Part shown: positions 35,991-44,719 of the stretch, in pieces
How positions within the stretch are numbered: position 1 is the first letter of the stretch
Layout of the letters: every line of letters begins with the position of its first letter
Assembly: GCF_015711605.1 (NCBI RefSeq)
Contig: NZ_JABTEZ010000004.1
Location: forward strand, 310,001 to 374,000
Reading direction: 5' to 3'
Origin: Planomonospora sp. ID67723
GTDB taxonomy: Bacteria; Actinomycetota; Actinomycetes; Streptosporangiales; Streptosporangiaceae
DNA length: 64,000 bases
Translations under genes and position numbers: made by a program
The notes under the pieces: generated by a model
The model's database searches: none
Told to the model about the DNA's origin: nothing
Seen by the model: only the letters and a program-made list of their open reading frames with translations

Positions 35991-36215
35991 GTAGTGCTCC
36001 CTCCGTGTCCGGTGATCGGATCAGCCATGAGAAGGACAGCGGCGCGCTAATGGATCAGTGCTCGGACCTCGGCACCTCATCCCACCAGCCATCGACCCTT
36101 CTCACCGGCCGGCCGGGGCACGATCTTCGGGTAGGGCTCATCGACGGCCCCGCTACGCCAAGTGCTCACCGGCCGGCTGGCTGCACAACCGTTCTTCCCT
36201 CTTCCTGAGGGGCGG
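35991..36215. ncRNA. Candidate IS110 guide (bridge) RNA region
   Basis: The non-coding segment lies just upstream of the IS110 transposase start. It contains two copies of CTCACCGGCCGGC (36101-36113 and 36165-36177) and several GC-rich inverted segments able to fold into stem-loops. In characterised IS110 elements a structured RNA from this end guides target and donor recognition. The assignment here is positional, and no loop-target match was verified. Confidence 0.35.
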
Positions 36216-36572
36216 TTGCACCTCCATTAGCTGCGGCGAGCCGCAAAGTAGGCGGATTGGTCCAGCTCAGCGCGAGTTTCCGTACCGCTCTCCAGGGCCG
36301 GGTTTCGGCAGCCCGTCCCGGTGCGGCATCGGGGACCGGATTGGCGGGGCGATCGGATTCAGGGCCATGACCTGGGACGATCTGGTTCCTGTGACCAGAC
36401 AGAACGGTGAAGCTGTGCGGTATCGGCCGGGCCGGATGCCCAAGGTACTGCTGGGCGCCCGGCCCGACCGTCCAGTAGGCTTTCGTGCCTCTGACCATCG
36501 CTATTAGGAGCTGTTTGGGGTTCGGATCTAGGTAGGGCCCGGTGGCGGGCCGGCGGCTGGTAGAACTCGGAT

Positions 36573-37013
36573 GTGGCGCGTTTTGATGTGACGGACGCCG
36601 AGTGGGCGTTGATCGAGCCGTATCTGCCGGTGGCGGCCACCGGGCCGCTGCCGCGGCGGGTGCGTGATCAGTTCAACGGGATCCTGTGGCGTTTTCGCAC
36701 CGGGTCCGGCTGGCGTGACGTCCCCGAACGCTACGGGCCCTGGTCCACGCTCTACTCCCGGTTCAACGGCTGGGTCAAGGCCGGGGTGTTCCAAGGGCTG
36801 ATGGACGCGTTGATCGCTGAGGCGGCATCGCGCGGGCAGGTCGGGCTGGAACTGGTCAGCGTGGACTCCACGATCGTGCGGGCGCATCAAGAATCGGCCG
36901 GTCTGGCCGTGGCCGGGGAGACCCTGGATGCGCTGGAGCAGGCCCTGACCGAGGAAAAGGGGGCTCCGCTATCGGAGCAGCCGCCGGTGCTGCGGGTGAT
37001 GCGCCTCCGGTGA
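36573..37013 (+). CDS. IS5-type transposase, first frame
   Basis: The 146-residue product (MARFDVTDAEWALIEPYLPV) contains the DUF4096-like N-terminal domain with GILWRFRTGSGWRDVPERYG and the first catalytic Asp (VSVDSTIVRAHQES). It ends at 37013 and overlaps the second frame by 4 bp, so a functional transposase needs ribosomal frameshifting near 36960-37013. This is usual for such elements. Confidence 0.88.
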   Translation: MARFDVTDAEWALIEPYLPVAATGPLPRRVRDQFNGILWRFRTGSGWRDVPERYGPWSTLYSRFNGWVKAGVFQGLMDALIAEAASRGQVGLELVSVDSTIVRAHQESAGLAVAGETLDALEQALTEEKGAPLSEQPPVLRVMRLR

Positions 37014-37585
37014 CACCCGGCGCGGACACCTCGTCGGAGCAGGATCGCGCCGCTGCGCGGCGACGCCGCAGGGCCCGGACCAAGGCCGCCGGGCTCGGCC
37101 GGTCCCGCGGCGGGCTGAGCAGCAAGGTCCATGCCGCGGTCGACACCCGAGGGTTGCCGCTGGCCTTCGTGCTCACGCCCGGCCAGGCCGCCGACTGCCC
37201 GCAGTTCATCACCGTCATGGACAAGATCCGCGTTCCCGGTCCGGTCGGTCGGCCCCGCACCCGGCCGGGCGCCCTCGCCGCGGACAAGGCCTACTCCTCC
37301 CGTTCCAACCGTGCTTACCTGAGGAAACGCCACATCAAGGCGGTCATCCCGGAGAAGAAGGACCAGGCCGCCAATCGCAGGAGGAAGGGCAGCCGGGGCG
37401 GTCGGCCCGTCAGTCACGACACCGATCTCTACAAGGAGCGCAACACCGTTGAACGCTGCTTCCAGAAGATCAAGACCTGGCGCGCTCTGGCGACCCGCTA
37501 TGACAAGGCCCCGGAGAGCTACGAGGCTGGACTCTACCTTCGAGGTTCGATCATGTGGCTGAAGTTCCTCACCTCAACCACATGA
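37010..37585 (+). CDS. IS5-type transposase, second frame
   Basis: The 191-residue product carries the rest of the DDE core: GGLSSKVHAAVDTRGLPLAF, the second Asp in AADKAYSSRSNRAYLRK and the Glu in KERNTVERCFQKIKTWRALA. It is likely made as a fusion with the upstream frame. It ends at the right inverted repeat. Confidence 0.88.
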   Translation: MTPGADTSSEQDRAAARRRRRARTKAAGLGRSRGGLSSKVHAAVDTRGLPLAFVLTPGQAADCPQFITVMDKIRVPGPVGRPRTRPGALAADKAYSSRSNRAYLRKRHIKAVIPEKKDQAANRRRKGSRGGRPVSHDTDLYKERNTVERCFQKIKTWRALATRYDKAPESYEAGLYLRGSIMWLKFLTSTT

Positions 37586-37605
37586 TCCGAACCTCGAACA
37601 GCTCC

Positions 37606-38982
37606 TAGTGTCATACGCCTGAAATTCGCCGCATAAGTTTCTATGCTGATTCGTATGTCGCATCCTGGTCCATCGGCGGTGGAGATCCATCTGAGTGAGG
37701 CTGAGCGTGCTCGGCTGATCGGCATGTCGGCGGAACCGTCGAGGCGGGCGATCCGGGCGAAGATCGTGCTGGCGTGTGCCGAGCCGGGGGCAAGTAACGC
37801 GCAGGTGTCGCGGGACCTGGGAGCAGCTCTGGCCACGGTACGCAAATGGCGGGCGGCCTTCGCCCACGGCGGGATCGACGGGCTGATCGACCAGGCGCGT
37901 CCAGGACGACCGAAGTCGGAGTTGACGGTGACCGGCCAGGAACGAGCCACGCTGCAGCGATGGGCACGACGGGCCAAATCGTCACAGGTCCTGGCGATGC
38001 GGTCGAAGATCGTGCTGGCGTGTGCGGACGGCAAGGACAACCAGCAGATCGCCGCTGAACTGCGGGTACATCCCGATACGGTGTCCAAATGGCGGACCCG
38101 GTTCAGCCGGCTGCGACTGGAGGGGCTCATCGACGAACAGCGGCCGGGCCGGCCGCCGTCGATCACCCTGGACCAGGTCGAACAGGTGGTGGTGGCGACA
38201 CTGGAGGAGACGCCCACAGGGGCCACGCACTGGTCACGGGCCTCGATGGCCGAGCGCAGCGGGCTGAGCAGGTCGACGATCGGGCGGATCTGGCGGGACT
38301 TCGGACTCAAGCCGCATCGGACCGACACCTTCAAGCTGTCGAGCGATCCGTTGTTCGTGGAGAAGGTCGTCGACGTCGTGGGCCTGTATCACAACCCGCC
38401 GGAGCGGGCCGTGGTGCTGTGTGTGGATGAGAAATCGCAGATCCAGGCCCTGGACCGGTCCCAGCCGGTGCTGCCGATGATGCCGGGGATGCCCGAGCGC
38501 CGCACCCATGACTACGTGCGCAACGGGATCACCAGCCTGTTCGCCGCGTTCAACGTCGAAGACGGCACCGTGATCGGTGAACTGCACCGACAGCATCGCG
38601 CCACCGAGTTCAAGAAGTTCCTGATCACCATCGACAAGAGCGTCCCCGCCGAGTTGGACGTCCACCTGATCTGCGACAACTACGGAACGCACAAGACCCC
38701 GGCGATCAGGGCGTGGCTGGCTCGTCATCCTCGGTTCCACATGCATTTCACCCCGACCGGCTCCTCGTGGATCAACCAGGTCGAGCGGTGGTTCGGCTAT
38801 CTGACCGAGCAGTTGATCCGGCGGGGAGTCCACAAGAGCGTCCAGGCCCTGGAGAAGGACATCCGCGCCTGGATGGATCAGTGGAACGATGATCCCAAGC
38901 CGTTCGTGTGGACCAAGAGCGCCGAAGAGATCCTGGAATCCCTCGCTAAATATTGCCGACGAATTTCAGGTGCAGGACACTA
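37606..38982. mobile_element. IS630-family insertion sequence (copy 2)
   Basis: Inverted repeats at 37605-37628 and 38960-38983 agree at about 20 of 24 positions (CTAGTGTC at both tips, CCTGAAATTCG inside). TA at 37606-37607 and 38981-38982 is the target duplication. It inserted at the TA that also bounds the IS5-type element, so the two elements sit back to back. Confidence 0.88.
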
Positions 38983-38983
38983 G
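37643..38983 (+). CDS. IS630-family transposase
   Basis: The 446-residue protein starts with ATG at 37643, with 37655 possible. Duplicated helix-turn-helix units ([20 protein letters not shown] and [20 protein letters not shown]) make it longer than copy 1. The DDE triad is in [28 protein letters not shown] and [12 protein letters not shown]. As in copy 1, the stop TAG (38981-38983) consists of the duplicated TA plus a flanking G. The gene is intact. Confidence 0.92.
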   Translation: MLIRMSHPGPSAVEIHLSEAERARLIGMSAEPSRRAIRAKIVLACAEPGASNAQVSRDLGAALATVRKWRAAFAHGGIDGLIDQARPGRPKSELTVTGQERATLQRWARRAKSSQVLAMRSKIVLACADGKDNQQIAAELRVHPDTVSKWRTRFSRLRLEGLIDEQRPGRPPSITLDQVEQVVVATLEETPTGATHWSRASMAERSGLSRSTIGRIWRDFGLKPHRTDTFKLSSDPLFVEKVVDVVGLYHNPPERAVVLCVDEKSQIQALDRSQPVLPMMPGMPERRTHDYVRNGITSLFAAFNVEDGTVIGELHRQHRATEFKKFLITIDKSVPAELDVHLICDNYGTHKTPAIRAWLARHPRFHMHFTPTGSSWINQVERWFGYLTEQLIRRGVHKSVQALEKDIRAWMDQWNDDPKPFVWTKSAEEILESLAKYCRRISGAGH

Positions 38984-39092
38984 GTCCCGCCGCGGCACCC
39001 CGCCGCTGGGAGCGCGAGAGCATGATGGTCAGTGCCGAAGAGGTATGGCGGAGCGCGGCCTGGACCATCGGCGGGGGAGTGCTGCTGTTCGG

Positions 39093-39515
39093 TCAGCGAT
39101 CGAACCAGGCCCTCACCGAGGGAAGAAGCAGCAGAACTGTGACGATGACCGGCGTCACGAAGTTGAACCCGAGCAAGTCAGTGATCCCGGAAGCGGGATC
39201 GAACACCACGCCGGCGACGGCGAAGAGCGCCAGCAGGCTCTGGAGGAGAAGCGCAGCGCTCCATACGCCCCGCTTACGCGAATCCCATCTGAGCACCAGC
39301 CAACTGGTCAGCGCGGTGAGAGCGGTTCCCAAGCCCAGGCTCAGGAGCAGGAGCCTGGTCGATCCCTCCGGTTGGGCCGGCGTGTCGAGCGTGCCGACGA
39401 GCACGATGGAAAGCATCACGATAGCCAGCGCCCCGAAGACCGACTGGAGCGTCATGACGACCCGGGCGTTCCTGGCCGCGCGCGGCATGCAGTCGGCCGC
39501 CTCCAACGTGACCAT
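39093..39515 (-). CDS. Small multi-pass membrane protein
   Basis: The 140-residue protein has four predicted transmembrane helices (LQSVFGALAIVMLSIVLVGT, RLLLLSLGLGTALTALTSWL, VWSAALLLQSLLALFAVAGV, FNFVTPVIVTVLLLLPSVRA). It ends with a basic RAWFDR. No catalytic motif is visible. Similar four-helix proteins are common, uncharacterised membrane proteins of actinomycetes. It lies between the second IS630 and the IS256 element, a host or cargo gene left between insertions. Confidence 0.7.
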   Translation of the reverse strand: MVTLEAADCMPRAARNARVVMTLQSVFGALAIVMLSIVLVGTLDTPAQPEGSTRLLLLSLGLGTALTALTSWLVLRWDSRKRGVWSAALLLQSLLALFAVAGVVFDPASGITDLLGFNFVTPVIVTVLLLLPSVRAWFDR

Positions 39516-39782
39516 GGGACCTCTCAGGCAGCACTAATCGTGATTTTCTCCGCTAAATATATGAAACGGGACACGATGGTCCGGCCCTGAACGCTCACCC
39601 CGGTGCTTGATCCACTTTGATGCGTGTCCTTGGCCCGTTGTTCCTCGAGGGTCTAGCCGCTCTTCAGGCGCTGCTACTCGTCGCAGCGGCGCGGTCACAT
39701 CCGAGATGCGGTGTAAAAGAGAACGAGCGTAGGTTGCCGTGCTGAACCGTCCAAAGTTCGCACGACGCAAGGACCTACGCTC

Positions 39783-40610
39783 GTGGCACGCACACTACCG
39801 CCCGTTCAAGCCATCCACGCCGAGATCGACGCCCTGTTCACTGAAGGCCGTGACCTGGTCGAGGTCATCGAGGACGTCGCCCGTCTCGGCGCCCGCCTGA
39901 TCATCCAGACCGCCGTCGAGGCCGAGGTGGACGCCTTCCTCGGCCGCGCCCGCTACCAGCGCACCGCCGCCGTCTCCGCTGCCGGTGAGCAGCAGGCCGT
40001 ACGGCCCGGCCACCGCAACGGACACTGCCCGACCACCGTCAAGACCACCAGCGGGCCCATCACCATCGCCCGCCCGAAGCTGCGCGGCACCACCGAAACG
40101 TTTGCCTCCCGCCTGTTCGGCACCGGCGTGAGTCGCACCAACGCGCTGGAGACACTGGTCATCGCCTCCTTCGTTCGCGGCCTGTCGGTCCGCGACGTCG
40201 AGGGCGCCCTGGCCGACGCCCTCGGCCCCGAAGCCGCCCTGTCGAAGTCGACGGTCTCAGCGATCTGCCAGGCCATCGTCACCGAGTACGACACCTGGTG
40301 CCGCCGCGACCTGTCGGCGCTCGAGCTGGACTACCTGTTCTGCGACGCCTCGCACTTCAAGATGCACGACGGGCAGCGCGCCGAGCCGGTCCTGGCCGCC
40401 TGGGGCATCACCACCGACGGCAAGCCCGTCTTCGCCGGCCTGGCCCCGGCCGCCGCCGAGTCCACCGACGCCTGGCACGACTTCCTCACCGATCTGGCCG
40501 GACGCGGGCTGCGTCCACCGCTGCTGGTCGTCTCCGACGCCCACCGCGGGCTGGTGGAGGCGGTCGGCGCGACGCTGGCGGGCGCGGCCTGGCAGCGCTG
40601 CCGCACCCAC
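39783..40610 (+). pseudogene. IS256-family (mutator) transposase, N-terminal part
   Basis: Residues 1-276 of a mutator-type transposase (FTEGRDLVEVIEDVARLGAR, LFGTGVSRTNALETLVIASF, VRGLSVRDVEGALADALG). The first catalytic Asp is in YLFCDASHFKMHDG and the second in VVSDAHRGLVEAV. The frame ends at WQRCRTH where the ISAzo13-type element begins, and then runs on into foreign sequence. The rest of the gene resumes at 42775. Confidence 0.85.
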
Positions 40611-42772
40611 TGTGAAGTTGTGAAAATTCAACCTGGCGTTTCGTCGCCGGGAGTACTGGTGACGAACGCAAGAACGTCTGCAGCCGTGGCGAAGTGACGG
40701 GTGGCTGGTTCGGGCAGATATCCGTCTTGTTTGAGCAGGGGAAGGACGTCATCGACGGCGTTGCGGATGGTGCCGCGGCTGACGCCGAACAGATCGGCCA
40801 GGGTCTGTTGGTTGCATAGGCGGCGTTGGGCCAGGACGGTGGCCAGTATGCGGTCGATGTCGGTGATCTTCTGTGGGAAGACGCCACGGCGCGTTCCCGG
40901 TCGTCGGTCGCCGCCGCGGCGGTGGTGGCGGCGCTGTTCGAGGAGGGCCTGGTAGGGAATGACGAGCCGTTCGGCCAGGGCGTGGAAGTCGCGGAGAGGC
41001 ATGCCGGTCAGCTGCGGGTGAGTCAGCGCCTGGAAGATGTGCATCTGACTGGTGACCGCGCCGTGGTCGAGCCAGTCACGTAGATCCTGGGCCTGGGAGA
41101 AGTAGTGCGTCGTCTGGCCCAGCGTGATCTTCTGTTCGTCCATGAGGGCGCGGGTTTCCCGGATCGCCTCGCCGATGGTGACAGCGTTGGTGCCGAGCAG
41201 AGTGGCCAGGACTTTCTGCGGGCAGACCTGACGCAGGTAGATGACGGTGACCAGGACACGGTCGGCATGGGTCAGCAGAGGCCGGCCGTGGTTGCCCGGA
41301 GCCTTGAGGCGTCGGCGGCCGCGTGTCTGGAACTTGCGCTGCTCGGCCTGGGCCGCTTGCGCGGGCGCCAGCAGACCGCACAAGGCATCCAGATCTTCGC
41401 GGGTCATGCCGGTCAGCCGGGGATCGGCCAGCATGGCCAAGGTGCGGGTGCGCGACTGTTCCCGCTCGTCGGTGCTCAGGGCGGTGCTGCCGGGGCCGGT
41501 GGGCGCGATGGTGTAGTTCCAGGTTCCCCGGTGCTCATGGGCGCTGATCGGCAGTGAGCGGAGGTAGTCGCGGCTGACGGAGATTCCGGTCGGGTAGGCG
41601 CCGGTGTCCAGCTCGGCATGCACGCGCAGCCCGGTGCGGGTGCGGGTGGCCGCGATGCTGTTCACCACGACTTCGTGGCTGGTCAGTGGCCTGCCTCGCC
41701 AGTTGAGGGTGATGTGGGAGAACAGCCGGTGCTCGATCTTGTTCCACTTGGAGGTGCCGGGCGGGAAGTGGCAGGCGGTCACCGTCAGGCCGGTCTCGGC
41801 GGCGAACGCCGCCAGTTCGGCCTTCCAGAGCCGGTAGCGGTAGCTGTTGGAACCGCCGCAGTCCGCAGTGATCAGCAAGCGGTCGGCGCTGGGGTAGTCG
41901 AGGTGTCCGCGTGCGCGCCACCAGCGGCGGATCGACTCCACCGCGAAGACGGAGGTGTCATGGTCGGTGCCCACGTTCACCCAGCCGGAATCGCGGGTCA
42001 AATCGTAGATGCCGAACGGAATGGCCACCTCAACGTCCGGGCCAATGAAGTAGAAGCTGTGGTCCTCCACCTGCACCGGATCACCCTTCGGGCGCCACTG
42101 CCGCCCCGGGTTCGGCAACTGCCCGAGCTGCTCCTTCTTCTTGGCGTCGATGCTGATCACCGGCTGGCCGGCCGTCTGGTGCTGCTTGACTTGCTCGTTG
42201 AGGTACCGGAACTGGACATCGCGATCAGGATGTTGGGTGCCCTCCAGGGTCTTGGCGTTGGCCTGAAGGCTGAAGCCCTGGCCGCGTAACAGCCGGCCCA
42301 CGGTTGGCGCGGAGACAGGATGGCCTTGCCGGGTCAGTTCCTCGGCCAGGTTCCGCAGAGATTTGGTCGTCCAGCGTAGTGGTGAGGTCGGATCGCCGCG
42401 CTCGTCCGGCTCCACCAGTGTCAACAGGGCGGTGATCAGGTTGGGATCGAGAGCTTCGGCCAGCTTGCGGCCGCCTCCGGCCCGTCGCACCCGGCCATCG
42501 GGCAGAGGCTCTTCACCCGCTTCCAGTTCGGCCACCCCAGCGCGAACCGTCGTCTCCGAAACTCCCGCCACGGCCGCCACCAGCCGAACCCCGCCATGCC
42601 CGAGCAACCGCGCTTCTTGACCGAGCAGCAGGCGCCGCTGACGCTCATTGAGATGCGGCAGCAACACCGCACACCGTGCCGCGAGTTGCTCGTGAACCTC
42701 GCTGGAGATCGCCATACCACTTCAACGAGTCCATGATCAGAAAGCGACGCCTTATTTCTTGACGACTTCACA
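40611..42772. mobile_element. ISAzo13-type insertion sequence
   Basis: The tips TGTGAAGTTGTGAA (40611-40624) and the inverted TGTGAAGTCGTCAA (right tip at 42772) match at most positions. The element splits the IS256 transposase gene. It carries one long transposase on the minus strand. No clear target duplication was found. Confidence 0.75.
40628..42715 (-). CDS. ISAzo13-family transposase with an extended C-terminus
   Basis: The 695-residue protein has an N-terminal helix-turn-helix (GGVRLVAAVAGVSETTVRAG). An ISAzo13 catalytic core spans about 170-400: VISIDAKKKEQLGQLPNPGR, LLITADCGGSNSYRYRLWKA and HFPPGTSKWNKIEHRLFSHI supply the acidic residues. Unlike typical ISAzo13 enzymes of about 400 residues, some 250 extra residues follow. 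They contain two similar HTH-like blocks (RVLVTVIYLRQVCPQKVLAT, RILATVLAQRRLCNQQTLAD). The gene appears intact. Confidence 0.85.
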   Translation of the reverse strand: MAISSEVHEQLAARCAVLLPHLNERQRRLLLGQEARLLGHGGVRLVAAVAGVSETTVRAGVAELEAGEEPLPDGRVRRAGGGRKLAEALDPNLITALLTLVEPDERGDPTSPLRWTTKSLRNLAEELTRQGHPVSAPTVGRLLRGQGFSLQANAKTLEGTQHPDRDVQFRYLNEQVKQHQTAGQPVISIDAKKKEQLGQLPNPGRQWRPKGDPVQVEDHSFYFIGPDVEVAIPFGIYDLTRDSGWVNVGTDHDTSVFAVESIRRWWRARGHLDYPSADRLLITADCGGSNSYRYRLWKAELAAFAAETGLTVTACHFPPGTSKWNKIEHRLFSHITLNWRGRPLTSHEVVVNSIAATRTRTGLRVHAELDTGAYPTGISVSRDYLRSLPISAHEHRGTWNYTIAPTGPGSTALSTDEREQSRTRTLAMLADPRLTGMTREDLDALCGLLAPAQAAQAEQRKFQTRGRRRLKAPGNHGRPLLTHADRVLVTVIYLRQVCPQKVLATLLGTNAVTIGEAIRETRALMDEQKITLGQTTHYFSQAQDLRDWLDHGAVTSQMHIFQALTHPQLTGMPLRDFHALAERLVIPYQALLEQRRHHRRGGDRRPGTRRGVFPQKITDIDRILATVLAQRRLCNQQTLADLFGVSRGTIRNAVDDVLPLLKQDGYLPEPATRHFATAADVLAFVTSTPGDETPG

Positions 42773-42774
42773 AA

Positions 42775-43320
42775 TGCCGCAATGTGCTCTCGAAGGTCAG
42801 TGCCGGAGACCAGGCCACCATCAAGGCCGCCTTCTGGGACATCTTCGATCTCAGCGGCCTGCAGGAGGGCGACGACAAGGAGATCGAACCGGGTCAGGGC
42901 CTGGTCACCTGCATCCAGGCCCGCATCGACGCCTTCGCCGACACTTGGGGCGGGCGCTATCCGGCGGCGGTCAAGAGCCTGCTGACCGACCGCGCCGCGC
43001 TGACGACCTACCTGCGCTTCCCGGTCGAGCACCACAAGCGCATCCGCCACTCCAACTTCATCGAGCGCACCTTCGGCGAGACCCGCCGCCGGGTCAAGGT
43101 CATCGGCCGCCTCCCCGGCGAGACCTCCTGCGTCAGCCTGGTCTGGGCGGTGCTGGACCGCGCCTCCCGCGGCTGGCGCGGCTGGCGCGGCTTCACCATG
43201 ACCTCCAAGGGCCTGCGCACCCTGCAAGACCTGCGCCGCGCCCTGCTTGCCCCGCCCAGCCGGATCCACCCGACAACCACCCCGGCCACCGACTCGACAC
43301 CCGAAACAGCAGCCGCTTAA
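42775..43320 (+). pseudogene. IS256-family transposase, C-terminal part
   Basis: About 180 residues continue the interrupted transposase: RNVLSKVSAGDQATIKAAFW, TYLRFPVEHHKRIRHSNFIE, then RTFGETRRRVKVIGRLPGET, which holds the catalytic Glu. The Pro/Thr-rich tail ends at 43320. The two parts are out of contact because of the 2.16-kb insertion, so no functional enzyme can be made. Confidence 0.85.
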
Positions 43321-43362
43321 GATCAGCCCACGGCACCTACCTCGTCGAGCCTTTTACACCGC

Positions 43363-44111
43363 TCCGAGGACGCGACCTCGGGGGAGTCCTCGCCGCCTTC
43401 GCACTTCCCGCACTGGCAACGGCCTTCGGCTGGCGGTCGACGCTCCTAGCCGGTGCGCTCGTCGCACTGTCAGGCGCCGTCGCCTTCATAGGCTTCTATC
43501 GGCGCCCACCGGGCCAACGCCCCATACCGACCACATCCCGCGTGCGGCTGGAACTGCTCCGCGAACCGTACATGAAGAAGATCATCTTGTCCGGTGCGAG
43601 CATGGTGTCGGTGCACAGCGGCGTGGGCGTCCTCACCGTGCTGTACCTGCACGAGGTTACGTCCATGGACTCCGCCCCGGCGGCCCTGGTCTACGTCGCG
43701 GTCCAGTGCGCGGGTGCGCTGGGCCGTATCTGCCTGGCGGCCTGGAGCGACCGCCACAGATCCGGCCGCTACGCCTGCGTCCTGACCTGCCTGACCGCCG
43801 TGATCATCGGGATGACGGCGTTGACGACCCCCATCGGCCGATCCCCCGTCGCAGCCTGCCTGCTCTTCATCTGGCTCGGCTTCTTCGGAATCGGCTGGTA
43901 TGGCCCCTGGGTCGCCTACGCCGCCGAATCGGCGCCGCCGGCCCACACCGGCTTCACCCTCGGCCTGGCCATGGCCGTCAACCAGGTGGCGGTCATCCTG
44001 GCACCACCCGTGCTCGGCCTGCTCACCGACCTGACCGACAGCTTCACTCCCGCCTGGGCCCTGCTCGCCGCGCTGACCGCTGCCGGCATGACGGCGACAG
44101 CCCGGCTGTGA
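43363..44111 (+). pseudogene. MFS transporter, C-terminal half only
   Basis: About 249 residues with eight hydrophobic helices remain (GGVLAAFALPALATAFGWRS, LVYVAVQCAGALGRICLAAW, FTLGLAMAVNQVAVILAPPV). The helix 8-9 type loop SDRHRSGRYACVLT and the Gly-rich segments are typical of major facilitator proteins. The IS256 element removed the start and roughly the first four helices. The missing part is not found on the other side of the element. The open frame continues into the IS sequence but has no proper start. Confidence 0.8.
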
Positions 44112-44345
44112 CCAGTTCGGACGGCAGCCGCTGTAGACCTCGGACGGCGGCCGGCGTCTCCGCGAACGCCGCCGCCACGACGGGGTCGTTGTGCAGAAGA
44201 TGCGCCAGGCGCTGCAGCGCGTGCGCCACCACGTTTTCGACCCGAAGCCCCTCCGGCGTTGGGCTCGCCGGAGCGGGAACCCCTGGCGAGCCGGTAGTCG
44301 ATCACTTCCTGGACGGACTGCGAGCACTGGGAAACGATCATCATG
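44112..44345 (-). pseudogene. Decayed gene fragment, unknown family
   Basis: Reading the minus strand, SQCSQSVQEVIDYRLA is followed after a frameshift by VPAPASPTPEGLRVENVVAH, then ALQRLAHLLHNDPVVAAAFA and ETPAAVRGLQRLPSELVTAG. The two runs are coherent protein but lie in different frames, and the 3' end abuts the MFS remnant. No family is recognised. Confidence 0.35.
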
Positions 44346-44719
44346 TGTCCGGGAAGCGATCATCGAACCCTCGGATTCGCACAGCTCAGCCGTACTTGTG
44401 AACGCCCCGGCAAGAGCGGGGCGAAGATCCATATGATCATCGAGCGGACCGGTCTGCCGATCTCCGTGGCGATCTCGGCGGCCAATGTCCATGACAGCCT
44501 GGCCGTCGAGCCGCTGGTACGCGCCATCCCGCCGACCCGTTCCCGGCGCGGGCGGCGTCGACGCCGCCCGGCCAAGCTGCACGGCGACAAGGGATACGAC
44601 TACCCGGGCGTGCGGCGTTTCCTGCGGCAGCGCGGCATCACCCCGCACATCGCGCGGCGCGCTGTGGAGTCCAGCCAGCGCCTGGGCCGCCATCGGTGGG
44701 TGATCGAGCGCACCATCGC

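Larger units (their letters stand above)
34779..36215. mobile_element. IS110-family element, boundaries approximate
   Basis: One DEDD transposase gene is followed at its 5' side by about 220 bp without coding content (35991-36215). That matches IS110 elements, which lack long terminal inverted repeats and carry a structured non-coding end. Exact ends cannot be set by eye: the right end is near 34740-34779 and the left end is somewhere in 36050-36230. Confidence 0.6.
36505..37607. mobile_element. IS5-type insertion sequence (IS427-like)
   Basis: Terminal inverted repeats at 36505-36528 and 37584-37607 match at 22 of 24 positions, starting TAGGAGCTGTT at the left. A TA lies at each tip (36505-36506 and 37606-37607) as target duplication. 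Two overlapping frames encode the transposase. The right TA is also the left target TA of the following IS630. Confidence 0.88.
39708..43362. mobile_element. IS256-family element split by an ISAzo13-type element
   Basis: The tips share GCGGTGTAAAAG (39708-39719 and inverted at 43351-43362). Flanks TCCGAGAT (39700-39707) and TCCGAGGA (43363-43370) agree at 6 of 8 positions, consistent with an aged 8-bp target duplication. The transposase is interrupted at residue 276 by the insertion at 40611-42772. On its right the element cuts into an MFS transporter gene. Confidence 0.8.

Noticed and set aside
39600-39707. Search for the missing N-terminal half of the MFS gene left of the IS256 element
   Set aside because: The frame that would join the MFS sequence contains a stop (TAG at 39654-39656) and no hydrophobic helices.
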